A stretch of 64,000 nt of DNA, from the NCBI RefSeq assembly GCF_002287375.1, contig NZ_NPOA01000001.1:1-64000 (forward strand), given 5' to 3'. Shown in pieces: positions 44,764-53,187 of the stretch. Origin of the DNA: Virgibacillus profundi (lineage in GTDB: Bacteria; Bacillota; Bacilli; Bacillales; Amphibacillaceae). The first letter of the stretch is position 1, and every line of letters starts with the position of its first letter. Position numbers and translations under genes: made by a program. The notes below the pieces were generated by a model that was not told where the DNA came from, searched no databases, and saw nothing but the letters and a program-made list of their open reading frames with translations.

Positions 44764-44800
44764 ACAATAAAAAAATAAGCCCGGATAACTTATCCAGGCT
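44764..44800 (-). terminator. rbsK terminator
   Basis: AGCCCGGATAACTTATCCAGGCT-type hairpin (44778-44800) lies 10 nt past the rbsK stop on the minus strand. It is followed by a T run (A run 44767-44775 on the plus strand). Confidence 0.85.
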
Positions 44801-44810
44801 CACCTCACCA

Positions 44811-45695
44811 CTACGCATCCACATCACTCAACCTCAACAAAACTTCTCCCAACGCAGGCATGCCACCCTGTGCACCCTGCTTCTCAACCGAAATAGAAGC
44901 ACTTGCATTGGCGAATCGCACTGCTTCTTCAATACCCATTCCTTCTGCCAGCCCATAAGCAAAGCTGCCATTAAAGGTATCGCCGGCACCTGTTGTATCA
45001 ACAGGCTCAACCCGAAATCCTTCCACGAATATATGTTTTTCCCCATCATAATAACGGGCACCTTGGTCTCCCAGAGTAACAATTAATTTATTGGGATAGC
45101 GTTCTAAGGATTGTTCCATATTTTCGCCAAAAATGCTGATACATTCTGATTCATTTGGTGTCAGATATGTTGCTAAATCAATGAATTTCTCTTTAAAATT
45201 ATCGACCGGCGCGGGATTGAGTACAACGGGAACGTCATGTTCCTTGCATATTTTCAGTACTGTCTGAACGGTTTCAGCGGGGATCTCCAGCTGGATGACG
45301 ACAATTTCACTACCAATAATTTGCTGTTTCACACGTTCAATTTCCCCAGATGTCAATAAATTATTTGCTCCCGGGACGACAATAATCCGGTTATCAGCTT
45401 CAGAAACAATGATTGTTGCAATACCTGTTGTTTCATTTGGAAATAAAAATACGTTTTCTGTATTGACGTTTTCCTGTTTCAGAGACTTGAGCGCTTTTTC
45501 GCCATAGCTATCCGTGCCGCAAGCGCCAATCATTCCCGTTTCCTTGCCCAATCTTGCAATCGCTACTGCTTGATTTGCTCCCTTTCCGCCAAAATGCGTG
45601 GAAAAGGAGGTTCCTAATTTTGTTTCCCCTTTACCCGGGACATGATTTGTTTCTACAACCAAATCCATATTAATACTTCCGACGACTGTAATCAT
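44811..45695 (-). CDS. rbsK: Ribokinase
   Basis: This 294-aa PfkB-family kinase phosphorylates ribose at O5. The N-terminal GSINMDLVVETNHVPGKGET and HFGGKGANQAVAIARLG motifs are ribokinase-specific. The catalytic base is in VDTTGAGDTFNGSFAYG. It follows the ribonucleoside hydrolase gene by 15 nt, so ribose freed from nucleosides is captured at once. The ribosome site (GGGTAGGG) is weak. Confidence 0.92.
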   Translation of the reverse strand: MITVVGSINMDLVVETNHVPGKGETKLGTSFSTHFGGKGANQAVAIARLGKETGMIGACGTDSYGEKALKSLKQENVNTENVFLFPNETTGIATIIVSEADNRIIVVPGANNLLTSGEIERVKQQIIGSEIVVIQLEIPAETVQTVLKICKEHDVPVVLNPAPVDNFKEKFIDLATYLTPNESECISIFGENMEQSLERYPNKLIVTLGDQGARYYDGEKHIFVEGFRVEPVDTTGAGDTFNGSFAYGLAEGMGIEEAVRFANASASISVEKQGAQGGMPALGEVLLRLSDVDA

Positions 45696-45710
45696 AGTAT
45701 CAGCCCTACC

Positions 45711-46640
45711 CTAATATTTTTTGAGTGCTTCAATCATGAGCTGCCAGAAGCCTTCGGTGTCAAGTTCCAATCCGAATTTTGCATTAACTTCTCTTCCTGA
45801 AACCCCGTGCAGATCGATCAAAGTCGTTCCTGCCGTGAACTCACCTTTCGTTTCCACCGCTATGTTTACATCCTTCATCGTAAACAATTCCGGTGCAACC
45901 AAATAGGCCACTGTTAAAACATCGTGTACCGGCGCCCCGTCAAAGTCAAACATTTCCTTGTAGGTTGATGCAAAAAATACTAACAATTCACCAACTATTT
46001 TAGCAACCTCGTTATCGATTTCGTTCACTTGATCAATCACTTCTTTTGTTGCAAGTGCCTGATGCGTAATATCAAGTCCCATAACCGTCGTTGGAATGCC
46101 GCTGTCAAAAACCTTTTTCGCCGCTTCCGGATCAGCCCATATATTAAATTCAGCTGTTGGTGTCCAATTGCCAAATGTTCCACCGCCCATCAGGACGATT
46201 TCTTCAATATTATCTTTTATTTCCGGTGCTTTTGTTAAAGCCAGCGCAACATTTGTTAGTGGCCCCGTTGGCAGGATTGTAACAGGATCCTTCGATGATT
46301 TTACTAATCTAATGATTGTATCAGAACCGTGCTCATCACTCCAACTGCGTGAGGGTTCAGGAAAAACCGGACCGTCCAGCCCTGAATCTCCATGAATGCC
46401 GGGTGCGTTTTCCCGCAGGCGCACCAACGGCTCACTGGCTCCTTTTGAAACAACAACATCATGCAATGAAACCAGATCACATATTTTCAAAGCATTCAGC
46501 GTTGTTTTCTCAATTTCCGCATTCCCGGAAACTGTCGTTATTCCTAAAATATTTAAGCTAGGTTGCGCAGCGGCTAAAATAATCGCAAGCGCATCATCAT
46601 GCCCAGGATCGCAATCCATAATTATCTTTTTCGTAGTCAT
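45711..46640 (-). CDS. Ribonucleoside hydrolase (IunH family)
   Basis: This 309-aa hydrolase splits nucleosides to base plus ribose. The N-terminal calcium site IIMDCDPGHDDALAIILAA is diagnostic, with VSKGASEPLV and ILPTGPLTNVALAL following and the acidic C-terminal site region DLHGVSGREVNAKFGL. The substrate class (pyrimidine or purine) is not clear. It sits upstream of rbsK and downstream of nupC and array A6. The ATG has AAGGAG 8 nt upstream. Confidence 0.93.
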   Translation of the reverse strand: MTTKKIIMDCDPGHDDALAIILAAAQPSLNILGITTVSGNAEIEKTTLNALKICDLVSLHDVVVSKGASEPLVRLRENAPGIHGDSGLDGPVFPEPSRSWSDEHGSDTIIRLVKSSKDPVTILPTGPLTNVALALTKAPEIKDNIEEIVLMGGGTFGNWTPTAEFNIWADPEAAKKVFDSGIPTTVMGLDITHQALATKEVIDQVNEIDNEVAKIVGELLVFFASTYKEMFDFDGAPVHDVLTVAYLVAPELFTMKDVNIAVETKGEFTAGTTLIDLHGVSGREVNAKFGLELDTEGFWQLMIEALKKY

Positions 46641-46674
46641 TTTATTTCTCCTTTATTATAAAAGTGTGTTGGGA

Positions 46675-46903
46675 GTTGAGAGGTATTGCCTTAAAGTTGA
46701 GAGGGAAGGGTTATTAGTTGAGAGACTTGTGGCTCGAGTTGAGAGATAATACCTAAAGTTGAGAGAGAATGGTAATTAGTTGAGAGATAATAGATGAATC
46801 AACGGTTATCTCTCAACTTTCATGCTGCCTCTCTCAACTTCCACGCCACTTCTCTCAACTTCCGCACTACCTCTCTCAACTCCCACACCACTTCTCTCAA
46901 CCT
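46675..46903. repeat. GTTGAGAG/CTCTCAAC phased array A6 (6+5 boxes)
   Basis: TTGAGA boxes start at 46676, 46697, 46718, 46739, 46759 and 46780. Inverted TCTCAA boxes start at 46811, 46832, 46853, 46874 and 46895. The central distance is 31. It fills the gap between nupC (stop at 46920) and the hydrolase (start 46640), whose genes work in one pathway and run in the same direction. It would therefore be transcribed if they are co-transcribed. The right-arm spacers are C-rich (TTCCACGCCACT, TTCCGCACTACC). Confidence 0.9.
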
Positions 46904-46919
46904 TCTCCAACTACTTCCC

Positions 46920-48101
46920 TTAAATCACAATTCCCATAATCGTTCCTGAAATCACAGAAGCCAATGTCGCACCTAGCAATAGTTTTAAGGCAAATTTTGA
47001 TACATAATTTCCTTGTTTTTCACTGATAGACCTGATGGAACCGGCTACAATTCCGACCGTTCCGAAGTTGGCAAAGCTGACTAGATACACGGATACGATG
47101 GCTGTTGTTTTTTCAGACAGACCTGCCGAAATTTCGCCAAAGTTTAGCATGGCGACAAATTCATTCGTGACCAGTTTGGTTGCCATAATTCCACCTGCCT
47201 GTACCGCTTCTGCCCATGGAATACCCATCAGAAATGCGATTGGGGCAAAGACATAGCCGATAAGCGTTTGGAATGAAAGATCAAATACGCCGAGGAAGAT
47301 TACATTAATCAATTCCATCAATGCAATAAACCCTAATAGCATGGCGGCAACGGTTACAACAAGTTTAAAACCTTCCATCACACTTTCTGAAATCATCTGG
47401 AAGAAAGGCACACGTTCACTTTCTTCAACTTTTACCAAATCTTCATTTTTTTCTAAATCATAAGGGTTGATGATATTTGCAATGATCAGCGCACTAAATA
47501 TGTTCAGCACAACAGCTGTCACAACATATTTCGGCTCAAGCATCGTCATGTAAGACCCGACCATCGCCATACTTACTGCACTCATTGCCGAAGTACAAAT
47601 GGTGTAAAGCCGGCGTTGAGACAACAGCGGGATTTGCTTGATAACGGTTAAGAACACTTCAGGCTGTCCAAGTACTGCTGTGGACACTGCGAAGTAACTT
47701 TCCAGCCGACCCATCCCTGTTATTTTACTTAAAACTAATCCGACATATTTGATGATAAACGGTAATACTTTGATATAATTCATGATACCTATTAAAACTG
47801 ACAGGAAAACAAGTGGCAGTAAAGCAACAAATACAAACGGTGCTTCGCCTTCATTCACAATGCCGCCAAATACAAATTGGATTCCCGTATCAGCTATAGC
47901 TAACAAACCTTCAAAAAACTTACCGACACTCGTAATTATCGATAAACCAATACTTGTATGCATCATGAAGAAAACAAGTATTAATTGCACACCCAACATG
48001 ATCAAAATGCGTTTATACTTTATATTTTTTCTATCATTACTAACTAAAAATGCAATCCCGAATACTAGTAAAATCCCTGTGAGCAGGAATAAGAAATTCA
48101 C
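46920..48101 (-). CDS. nupC: NupC-type concentrative nucleoside transporter
   Basis: This 393-aa membrane protein is of the CNT family, importing nucleosides with protons or sodium. It has a typical N-terminal helix trio, the GMGRLESYFAVSTAVLGQPE substrate loop, and LVTNEFVAMLNFGEIS, then VSFANFGTVGIVAGSIRSIS in the second repeat. It starts with GTG after GGAGGGA. With the hydrolase and ribokinase it forms a nucleoside uptake and breakdown set. Confidence 0.93.
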   Translation of the reverse strand: MNFLFLLTGILLVFGIAFLVSNDRKNIKYKRILIMLGVQLILVFFMMHTSIGLSIITSVGKFFEGLLAIADTGIQFVFGGIVNEGEAPFVFVALLPLVFLSVLIGIMNYIKVLPFIIKYVGLVLSKITGMGRLESYFAVSTAVLGQPEVFLTVIKQIPLLSQRRLYTICTSAMSAVSMAMVGSYMTMLEPKYVVTAVVLNIFSALIIANIINPYDLEKNEDLVKVEESERVPFFQMISESVMEGFKLVVTVAAMLLGFIALMELINVIFLGVFDLSFQTLIGYVFAPIAFLMGIPWAEAVQAGGIMATKLVTNEFVAMLNFGEISAGLSEKTTAIVSVYLVSFANFGTVGIVAGSIRSISEKQGNYVSKFALKLLLGATLASVISGTIMGIVI

Positions 48102-48198
48102 GTCTGTCCCTCCCTGGTGTTAGCGGTTTCAAGTTGAATGAAAAAATTCCACAGTACGTAAGAAACACTGTGGTAGTGTCCGCAAATACTTCTTATTT

Positions 48199-48240
48199 AA
48201 AAAACGACTTCTATAATCTCTATCTATTTTATAGAAGTCG
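48199..48240 (-). terminator. psuG terminator
   Basis: CGACTTCTATAA (48205-48216) pairs perfectly with TTATAGAAGTCG (48229-48240), and T's follow on the minus strand. It lies 28 nt past the psuG stop. A second small hairpin (CCACAGT/ACTGTGG) lies at about 48150-48174. Confidence 0.85.
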
Positions 48241-48268
48241 CACATTTTCTTAAATGTAACTTTTAAGC

Positions 48269-49177
48269 CTATTTGTTAAAGCTTACTGCGATCTGGCTTC
48301 CTACTTTTGCATTGTGTTTTACTAGCTCAATATTGGCAGCAAGGCTCTTACCATCTGTTAATTCTTTAATTTTAGCTAACAGGAATGGTGTGCTGTCTTT
48401 ACCAATAACATTGTTTTCTTTGGCTTCAATTACTGCTTGGTCAATAATGCCATTGATATAGCTTTCATCCATCGCATATTCTTCAGGGATTGGGTTCGCA
48501 ATAACTGCACCACCATGCAGATTTAATTCCCATTTTGCTTTTAACGTTGCAGCAATTTCATCAATGGAATCAGCAGAAGCATTTAGCTTGAATTCACTAC
48601 CTCTTGTAAAGAAAGCAGGCAGAACTTCCGTCTCATATCCAATGACAGGAACACCTTTTGTTTCCAAATATTCCAGTGTCAGTCCTAGATCCAGAATTGA
48701 TTTAGCACCTGCACAAACAACAGCCACATCTGTTTGCGCTAATTCGTCCAGGTCAGCGGAAATATCCATTGTCGTTTCTGCGCCTTTATGAACCCCGCCG
48801 ATACCACCTGTAACAAAGATGTTGATGCCAGCCATTTCAGCACAAATCATGGTCGAGGCAACTGTTGTCGCACCCAGTTTTTTCGTAGCAACGATTTGTG
48901 GTAAGTCACGTCTTGAAACTTTTGCAGCATCTGAGCTTTTACCCATTAATTCTAATTCATCGTTTGATAAACCAACTTTAATTTTCCCGTCAATGATCGC
49001 AATGGTAGCTGGAACCGCGCCATTATCACGGACGATCTGCTCCACTTCGCGTGCCATTGTTACGTTTTGCGGATATGGCATACCGTGTGAAATAATAGTA
49101 GATTCCAATGCAACGATAGCTTTTCCTTCCTCTTTAGCCTGCTTAACCTCTTGAGATAATTCGATATATTTTTCCAT
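48269..49177 (-). CDS. psuG: Pseudouridine-5'-phosphate glycosidase
   Basis: This 302-aa enzyme splits pseudouridine 5'-phosphate into uracil and ribose 5-phosphate. The family start [20 protein letters not shown] is followed by [40 protein letters not shown] and [20 protein letters not shown]. The length is standard. Its ATG directly follows the psuK stop, with GGAGG placed inside the psuK end, so the two are translationally coupled. Confidence 0.95.
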   Translation of the reverse strand: MEKYIELSQEVKQAKEEGKAIVALESTIISHGMPYPQNVTMAREVEQIVRDNGAVPATIAIIDGKIKVGLSNDELELMGKSSDAAKVSRRDLPQIVATKKLGATTVASTMICAEMAGINIFVTGGIGGVHKGAETTMDISADLDELAQTDVAVVCAGAKSILDLGLTLEYLETKGVPVIGYETEVLPAFFTRGSEFKLNASADSIDEIAATLKAKWELNLHGGAVIANPIPEEYAMDESYINGIIDQAVIEAKENNVIGKDSTPFLLAKIKELTDGKSLAANIELVKHNAKVGSQIAVSFNK

Positions 49178-50113
49178 TTATATTGCCTCCATATCTAATT
49201 TTAATTGATTTTGTGATAAATCCTGTCTCACTGTATGCTTCGACAGAATCGTTTTATGGGCATTGACTAAACCTGATTGAATGACATGATCTATTTTCTG
49301 ATTTTGCAGCCAGGTATGAATAACTCCTGAACAAAACGAGTCGCCCGCGCCTGTTACATCAGCAACGGTTGGCGTTTCGATTGCGGGAAAATAATGAATA
49401 TCACCATTTTCCTCACCTACCATGACACCTTCAGCACCATTGGTTACAATCACATTTTTAATCCCATATGCTAACCACTGCTTCACGGCTTGTTCCCAGT
49501 CCTTTTGATCATTTATGTGCCTATCCATAAAAGTTTCTGTTTCATCCTTATTGACTATGAGCCAGCTTACAGCATCCAATTCTTTCGGAAGCCTTTCCAT
49601 TTTCGGTGAAGAAACAGGGATAATGACTAGTGGAACCTGATGTTCAGCTGCGAAATCGTGGAGATAATCCAGGCTTTCACCCGGACAGTTCAGGTCGACG
49701 ATAATACATTTCGCATTTTTTAACAGCTCGCGATTTTTTTCCAGCAATGCCGGTGTAATTTCATCTAAAACATCCATATCTGCAAATGCAATGGATAAAT
49801 CACCATGCAAATCGATTACTGCTGTGTAAGAACCTGTTGCCGCATGATCCATTTGGGTAACATGCTCCAAATTCATAAAGGGTGACGACGAATCATAAAT
49901 CCCCTGCCAGTCGGAATCGTTGCCACTAGCGGAAATTAAAGTAACTTCCTCCCCTAATCTTCCAAGGTTTTCAGCAATATTTCGTGCTACCCCACCAATT
50001 GTTCTCGAAGATTTCACCGGATTGGAGGTTCCATTTGTAATATCATGTTTCGCATAGAATTTCCTATCCACATTGGCGCCACCTATACAAACAATCGGCT
50101 GCTTATTTTTCAT
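49178..50113 (-). CDS. psuK: Pseudouridine kinase (PfkB family)
   Basis: This 311-aa kinase phosphorylates pseudouridine for PsuG. It begins PIVCIGGANVDRKFYAKHDI, has SSRTIGGVARNIAENLGRLG, and the catalytic DVTGAGDSFCSGVIHTWL. The nearest good ribosome sequence (GGAGG) is about 20 nt before the ATG, unusually far, and I see no better in-frame start. A sigma-A-type promoter is visible upstream. Confidence 0.92.
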   Translation of the reverse strand: MKNKQPIVCIGGANVDRKFYAKHDITNGTSNPVKSSRTIGGVARNIAENLGRLGEEVTLISASGNDSDWQGIYDSSSPFMNLEHVTQMDHAATGSYTAVIDLHGDLSIAFADMDVLDEITPALLEKNRELLKNAKCIIVDLNCPGESLDYLHDFAAEHQVPLVIIPVSSPKMERLPKELDAVSWLIVNKDETETFMDRHINDQKDWEQAVKQWLAYGIKNVIVTNGAEGVMVGEENGDIHYFPAIETPTVADVTGAGDSFCSGVIHTWLQNQKIDHVIQSGLVNAHKTILSKHTVRQDLSQNQLKLDMEAI

Positions 50114-50180
50114 TTTATTAGTGATTTTTCACACCTCCACCCCTCTTGAGGACAAAAGTTTATCTTTTAAACATAAGTTT

Positions 50181-50209
50181 AGTATACGTTATCATTTTGA
50201 AATCGTCAA
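50181..50209 (-). promoter_or_regulatory. Sigma-A-type promoter of psuKG
   Basis: On the minus strand TTGACG (50209-50204) and TATACT (50186-50181) are separated by exactly 17 nt. They lie about 70 nt upstream of the psuK start. Confidence 0.75.
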
Positions 50210-50226
50210 TAAAAAATTACAGAAAT

Positions 50227-50255
50227 AATCCCCATCCATTATTTGGATGGGGATT
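50227..50255 (-). terminator. Terminator of the DMT permease gene
   Basis: AATCCCCATCCA pairs with TGGATGGGGATT around a short loop, 18 nt past the permease stop at 50274. The following minus-strand sequence has a T run further on (ATTTCTGTAATTTTTT). Confidence 0.75.
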
Positions 50256-50273
50256 GATTAGTTTGCCAACTAT

Positions 50274-51161
50274 TTAAACGCTTATACGCTTTTTTCTGTT
50301 TCCCAATGACGGTAAACACATACCAATAATAATAATGGCGATGCCTAATACTTGCAGTCCAGTAACGGTTTCACTTAATAAAAGGACCGAAACCATCACC
50401 GCAATTGGTAATTCGAAGGCACTCAAGATCGAGGACGTTCCCGATCCGACTTTAGGAACTGCAATTGAAAACAGGAATACCGGAATAATCATTCCAAATA
50501 GTCCCAGAGCTATCCCATATACCCAAAGCCCTTCGTTAAACAACGTCCCATCCCAAACAATTTCCGGGGATTGGAAAACAACCGTCGTTATAAATGCAAA
50601 AAAAGCAGTTAATAATAACCGGTTGGAAGTTTTCATGCCTTCAATTGGTTTGCCATTAACAAAGATGAATAGTGAGAAACAAAGCGCTGCAGCTAATCCC
50701 CATAACCAGCCCTCGATAGGTATGCCGCTTAAATCAACATCTATCAAACCAGCCGCCGGTATTGTTCCAGCAAACAATACAATTAAAGAAATCGTTTCAA
50801 TTCGACTGGGCAACCTACGTTTTGCAATACAGGAAATCAGCATCCCGATCCATGTAAATTGGAACAAAAGCACCACTGCCAATGAAGCAGGTAAATAAAT
50901 TAACGAACGGCCATAGACAATATTTGTTAGCCCTGTTAATACCCCTGCCAAAATGAGAATTCTAATTCCTTTAAAGCTTATTTTTGTCCGATTTGTGATC
51001 AGGAAAATAATTAAAGCAATTATAAACCCTACCATAAATTGACTTGTAATTGCCTCTGAAGCTGTAAAGCCACCGCGCATCGCCAGTTTAACAATCGTTG
51101 ACACGACGCCATAACTACTAGCCGCCACAATAACCAACAGTGGATAATACCATGTTTTCAT
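50274..51161 (-). CDS. EamA/DMT-family permease
   Basis: This 295-aa protein has ten predicted membrane helices in two EamA repeats (first half SYGVVSTIVKLAMRGGF; second half ALGLFGMIIPVFLFSIA). Members export metabolites such as amino acids or nucleosides. It has its own terminator and is separate from psuKG, but its place among nucleoside genes hints at a nucleoside or base substrate. Confidence 0.8.
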   Translation of the reverse strand: MKTWYYPLLVIVAASSYGVVSTIVKLAMRGGFTASEAITSQFMVGFIIALIIFLITNRTKISFKGIRILILAGVLTGLTNIVYGRSLIYLPASLAVVLLFQFTWIGMLISCIAKRRLPSRIETISLIVLFAGTIPAAGLIDVDLSGIPIEGWLWGLAAALCFSLFIFVNGKPIEGMKTSNRLLLTAFFAFITTVVFQSPEIVWDGTLFNEGLWVYGIALGLFGMIIPVFLFSIAVPKVGSGTSSILSAFELPIAVMVSVLLLSETVTGLQVLGIAIIIIGMCLPSLGNRKKRISV

Positions 51162-51198
51162 TAATCATTTCCTCCTGCTCTGTTTTATAAAATATATT

Positions 51199-51284
51199 AG
51201 GAAACTTGGCTGATCGCCAAGCTTTATGTTCACTTATACTGATTTGCCATAAAAGTTATTTTTTCCTATCAGTATAAATTCATA
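51199..51284. repeat. Dispersed hairpin repeat X, copy 1
   Basis: ATTAGGAAACTTGGCTGATC, then GCCAAGCTT, forms a hairpin. It is followed by a second inverted repeat (TATACTGAT ... ATCAGTATA, about 51235-51276). The first hairpin closely matches the one at 60022-60048. It lies upstream of the minus-strand permease gene. It could be a leader structure or a small repeat element. Confidence 0.6.
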
Positions 51285-51351
51285 AGTATACACTATAATC
51301 ATAGATGGACTTTTTGGCAATATTTAATTATGATAGAATTTAAATATAGTA

Positions 51352-51556
51352 TGTTCAAAAGGAGGATAAAAAGGACCGAGAAGTTCGAGGCAGCGTAGTT
51401 TCGAGCAGAAGGAAAGCTTCATCGAATCTGCATCGCACGCAGGAAAGGTGTACTTCCTTTCCAAGGAGCGGAATGTATGTATTTAGATACATGAGTAGCG
51501 GAGAAACAAGCTAACGAAGAAATTCGATGTGTCATTTTTACCGGACTTTTTGAACA
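51352..51556. repeat. MITE-like or structured element of about 205 bp
   Basis: It is bounded by TGTTCAAAA (51352-51360) and TTTTGAACA (51548-51556). Inside are several hairpins: GAAGGAAAGCTTC near 51409, GGAAAGG...CCTTTCC at about 51443-51461, and TGTATTTAGATACA at about 51477-51490. It also contains GACCGAGAAGTTCGAGG near the left end. It has no coding frame of note and differs in composition from its surroundings. Similar sequences may be widespread in Bacillaceae, but I cannot check. It lies just upstream of the HTH-PfkB gene. Confidence 0.55.
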
Positions 51557-51600
51557 ACCAATATAAAGTGTAAACTTCCTTTAGAAGTGAGGTTCATTCC

Positions 51601-52692
51601 ATGAATAAAGAAAATCAAATTTTATATCATATACGTATAAATCCGTACATTTCCCAGCAGGAATTATCGAAAAAAATCGGGTTATCGCGGTCTGCAGTTG
51701 CCAATTATATTGCGAACCTTACGAAACAGGGACTAATCAAAGGGCGCGCCTATGTGCTCCAGGAGGAATCTTCCATAGTATGTATTGGTGGCGCAAACAC
51801 AGATCGCAAAGCGCGGTCGGATCAAAAGGTACGCTTATATTCTTCCAATCCCGTAAAAATGGCAGAAGTTTGTGGTGGGGTCGCACGAAATTTTGCCGAA
51901 AACTTAAGCCGACTTGGCCATAACGCATCCCTGATGACCTGTGTGGGCGATGACAGGGAAGGCGACTGGATTCTGAAGGAAACGAAAAGTCAGGGAGTGG
52001 ATGTTAGTCAGGTATGGAGCCTTCAGACGGAGCGGACGGGGACATATACAACTTTATTGGATGAAGACGGCGAAATGATTGTATCCATGGCAGATATGAA
52101 CATTTACGAAAAAATCACAACTGCCATGCTGGAGGAAAAGTGGTCATTTATCGTGTCCGCACAAGCCGTTTTCATGGATGCAAATATCCCCAAGGATTGC
52201 ATTGATTATTTAATTAAGCGATGTAAAGATGAAAATATCCCACTGTACATCGATCCTGTATCTTCAGCCAAAGGGCGAAAACTGCCCCAACGCCTTGAAG
52301 GTGTAGCATTACTGCTGCTTAACCAGGATCAGGCGGAAATGCTTGCTGGTGCCAAAATTGATTCCGTCGAGGATTGCCAAACAGCCGCCGAAAAAATTAG
52401 AGGGCGTGGCGCAGAAAAGGTAATCATCACACTTGGCGATCAGGGCGTTTATTACGCATCCCCAAAAGAATCCGGACATTTGCCACCTTTTGAAACAGAC
52501 GTAGTTGATGTCACAGGGGCCGGAGACGCATTCGCATCCTGCGCAATCTTTGGAATCATGAACGGCGAATCACTACTCGGCGCCTGCCAATTAGGACTTG
52601 CCGGCTCGGCACTAACCATTCAAACGGAGGAATCTGCATCGACCCTTTTGAAGCCGGAGAAAATTTATGAGCTGGTGGAGAAGTATAGGTGA
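51601..52692 (+). CDS. Winged-helix/PfkB-family kinase, probable pseudouridine or nucleoside kinase
   Basis: This 363-aa fusion has an N-terminal winged helix of about 55 residues (QILYHIRINPYISQQELSKK, then GLSRSAVANYIANLTKQG). A complete PfkB kinase follows, starting IVCIGGANTDRKARSD, with MAEVCGGVARNFAENLSRLG and the catalytic DVTGAGDAFASC. The kinase half resembles PsuK next door. It may both phosphorylate a nucleoside and regulate the psu genes. It is divergent from the DMT gene and has its own upstream region. Confidence 0.85.
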   Translation: MNKENQILYHIRINPYISQQELSKKIGLSRSAVANYIANLTKQGLIKGRAYVLQEESSIVCIGGANTDRKARSDQKVRLYSSNPVKMAEVCGGVARNFAENLSRLGHNASLMTCVGDDREGDWILKETKSQGVDVSQVWSLQTERTGTYTTLLDEDGEMIVSMADMNIYEKITTAMLEEKWSFIVSAQAVFMDANIPKDCIDYLIKRCKDENIPLYIDPVSSAKGRKLPQRLEGVALLLLNQDQAEMLAGAKIDSVEDCQTAAEKIRGRGAEKVIITLGDQGVYYASPKESGHLPPFETDVVDVTGAGDAFASCAIFGIMNGESLLGACQLGLAGSALTIQTEESASTLLKPEKIYELVEKYR

Positions 52693-52788
52693 CTGCGGGG
52701 CTGGCTGGGCTGGGTTGGCCCTTGCTGGGTGCGAGGTTAATTTTAATGTGTGATGGTGATGCTGGAAATGGGATGTGGTGTGGTGGGA

Positions 52789-52995
52789 GTTGAGAGACGT
52801 TATGCTGAAGTTGAGAGAGAATGGTCTAAAGTTGAGAGACGTTATGCTGAAGTTGAGAGACTGCCAGGCAAAGTTGAGAGAGAATGGATGAATCACCGGT
52901 TATCTCTCAACTTTCACACGGGCTCTCTCAACTTTTACAGCTATGTCTCAACTTCCACACCGCTTCTCTCAACTTTTCCAGTTATGTCTCAACTT
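52789..52995. repeat. GTTGAGAG/CTCTCAAC phased array A7 (5+5 boxes)
   Basis: TTGAGA boxes start at 52790, 52811, 52832, 52853 and 52874 (all 21-bp steps). Inverted boxes start at 52905, 52926, 52946, 52967 and 52987. The central distance is 31. The centre is GTTGAGAGAGAATGGATGAA, then TCACCGGTTATCTCTCAAC. A G-rich stretch (52693-52788) precedes it, downstream of the kinase stop. The right end runs directly into a relic of a NERD gene. Confidence 0.9.
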
Positions 52996-53000
52996 CGACG

Positions 53001-53070
53001 CGCCCTTCGCTTTTATAATCTTCCCAGGATCGCTGATGGCTACTAGTTGGATGGAAAGGATTTTCCGGAA
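53001..53070 (-). pseudogene. NERD gene remnant
   Basis: CGCCCTTCGCTTTTATAATC and the bases after it match the NERD gene near 43601-43670 (CGCCCTTCACTTTTATAATT). Read on the minus strand it would encode AISDPGKIIKAKG, the equivalent of AISDPGTIIKVKGEK in the intact protein. Only about 70 bp survive and no frame is open. It starts exactly where array A7 ends. Confidence 0.7.
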
Positions 53071-53187
53071 GCCTGTCAAGCTTGCACAATCCTCACATTA
53101 ACCCTTACGCCATTCAACAAAAAATGTCATAATTTGTTCGCCTGTTGTTGTGCTATAATATAAATACCAAACAAGGAGGTGATAGAC

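Noticed and set aside
52750-53046. Open frames through the arrays giving seven-residue repeat peptides (for example VERRYAEVEREWSK)
   Set aside because: A 21-bp DNA period automatically gives seven-residue repeats in any open frame. Arrays with 20-bp steps shift frame, there is no consistent start or ribosome site, and the peptide differs between arrays.
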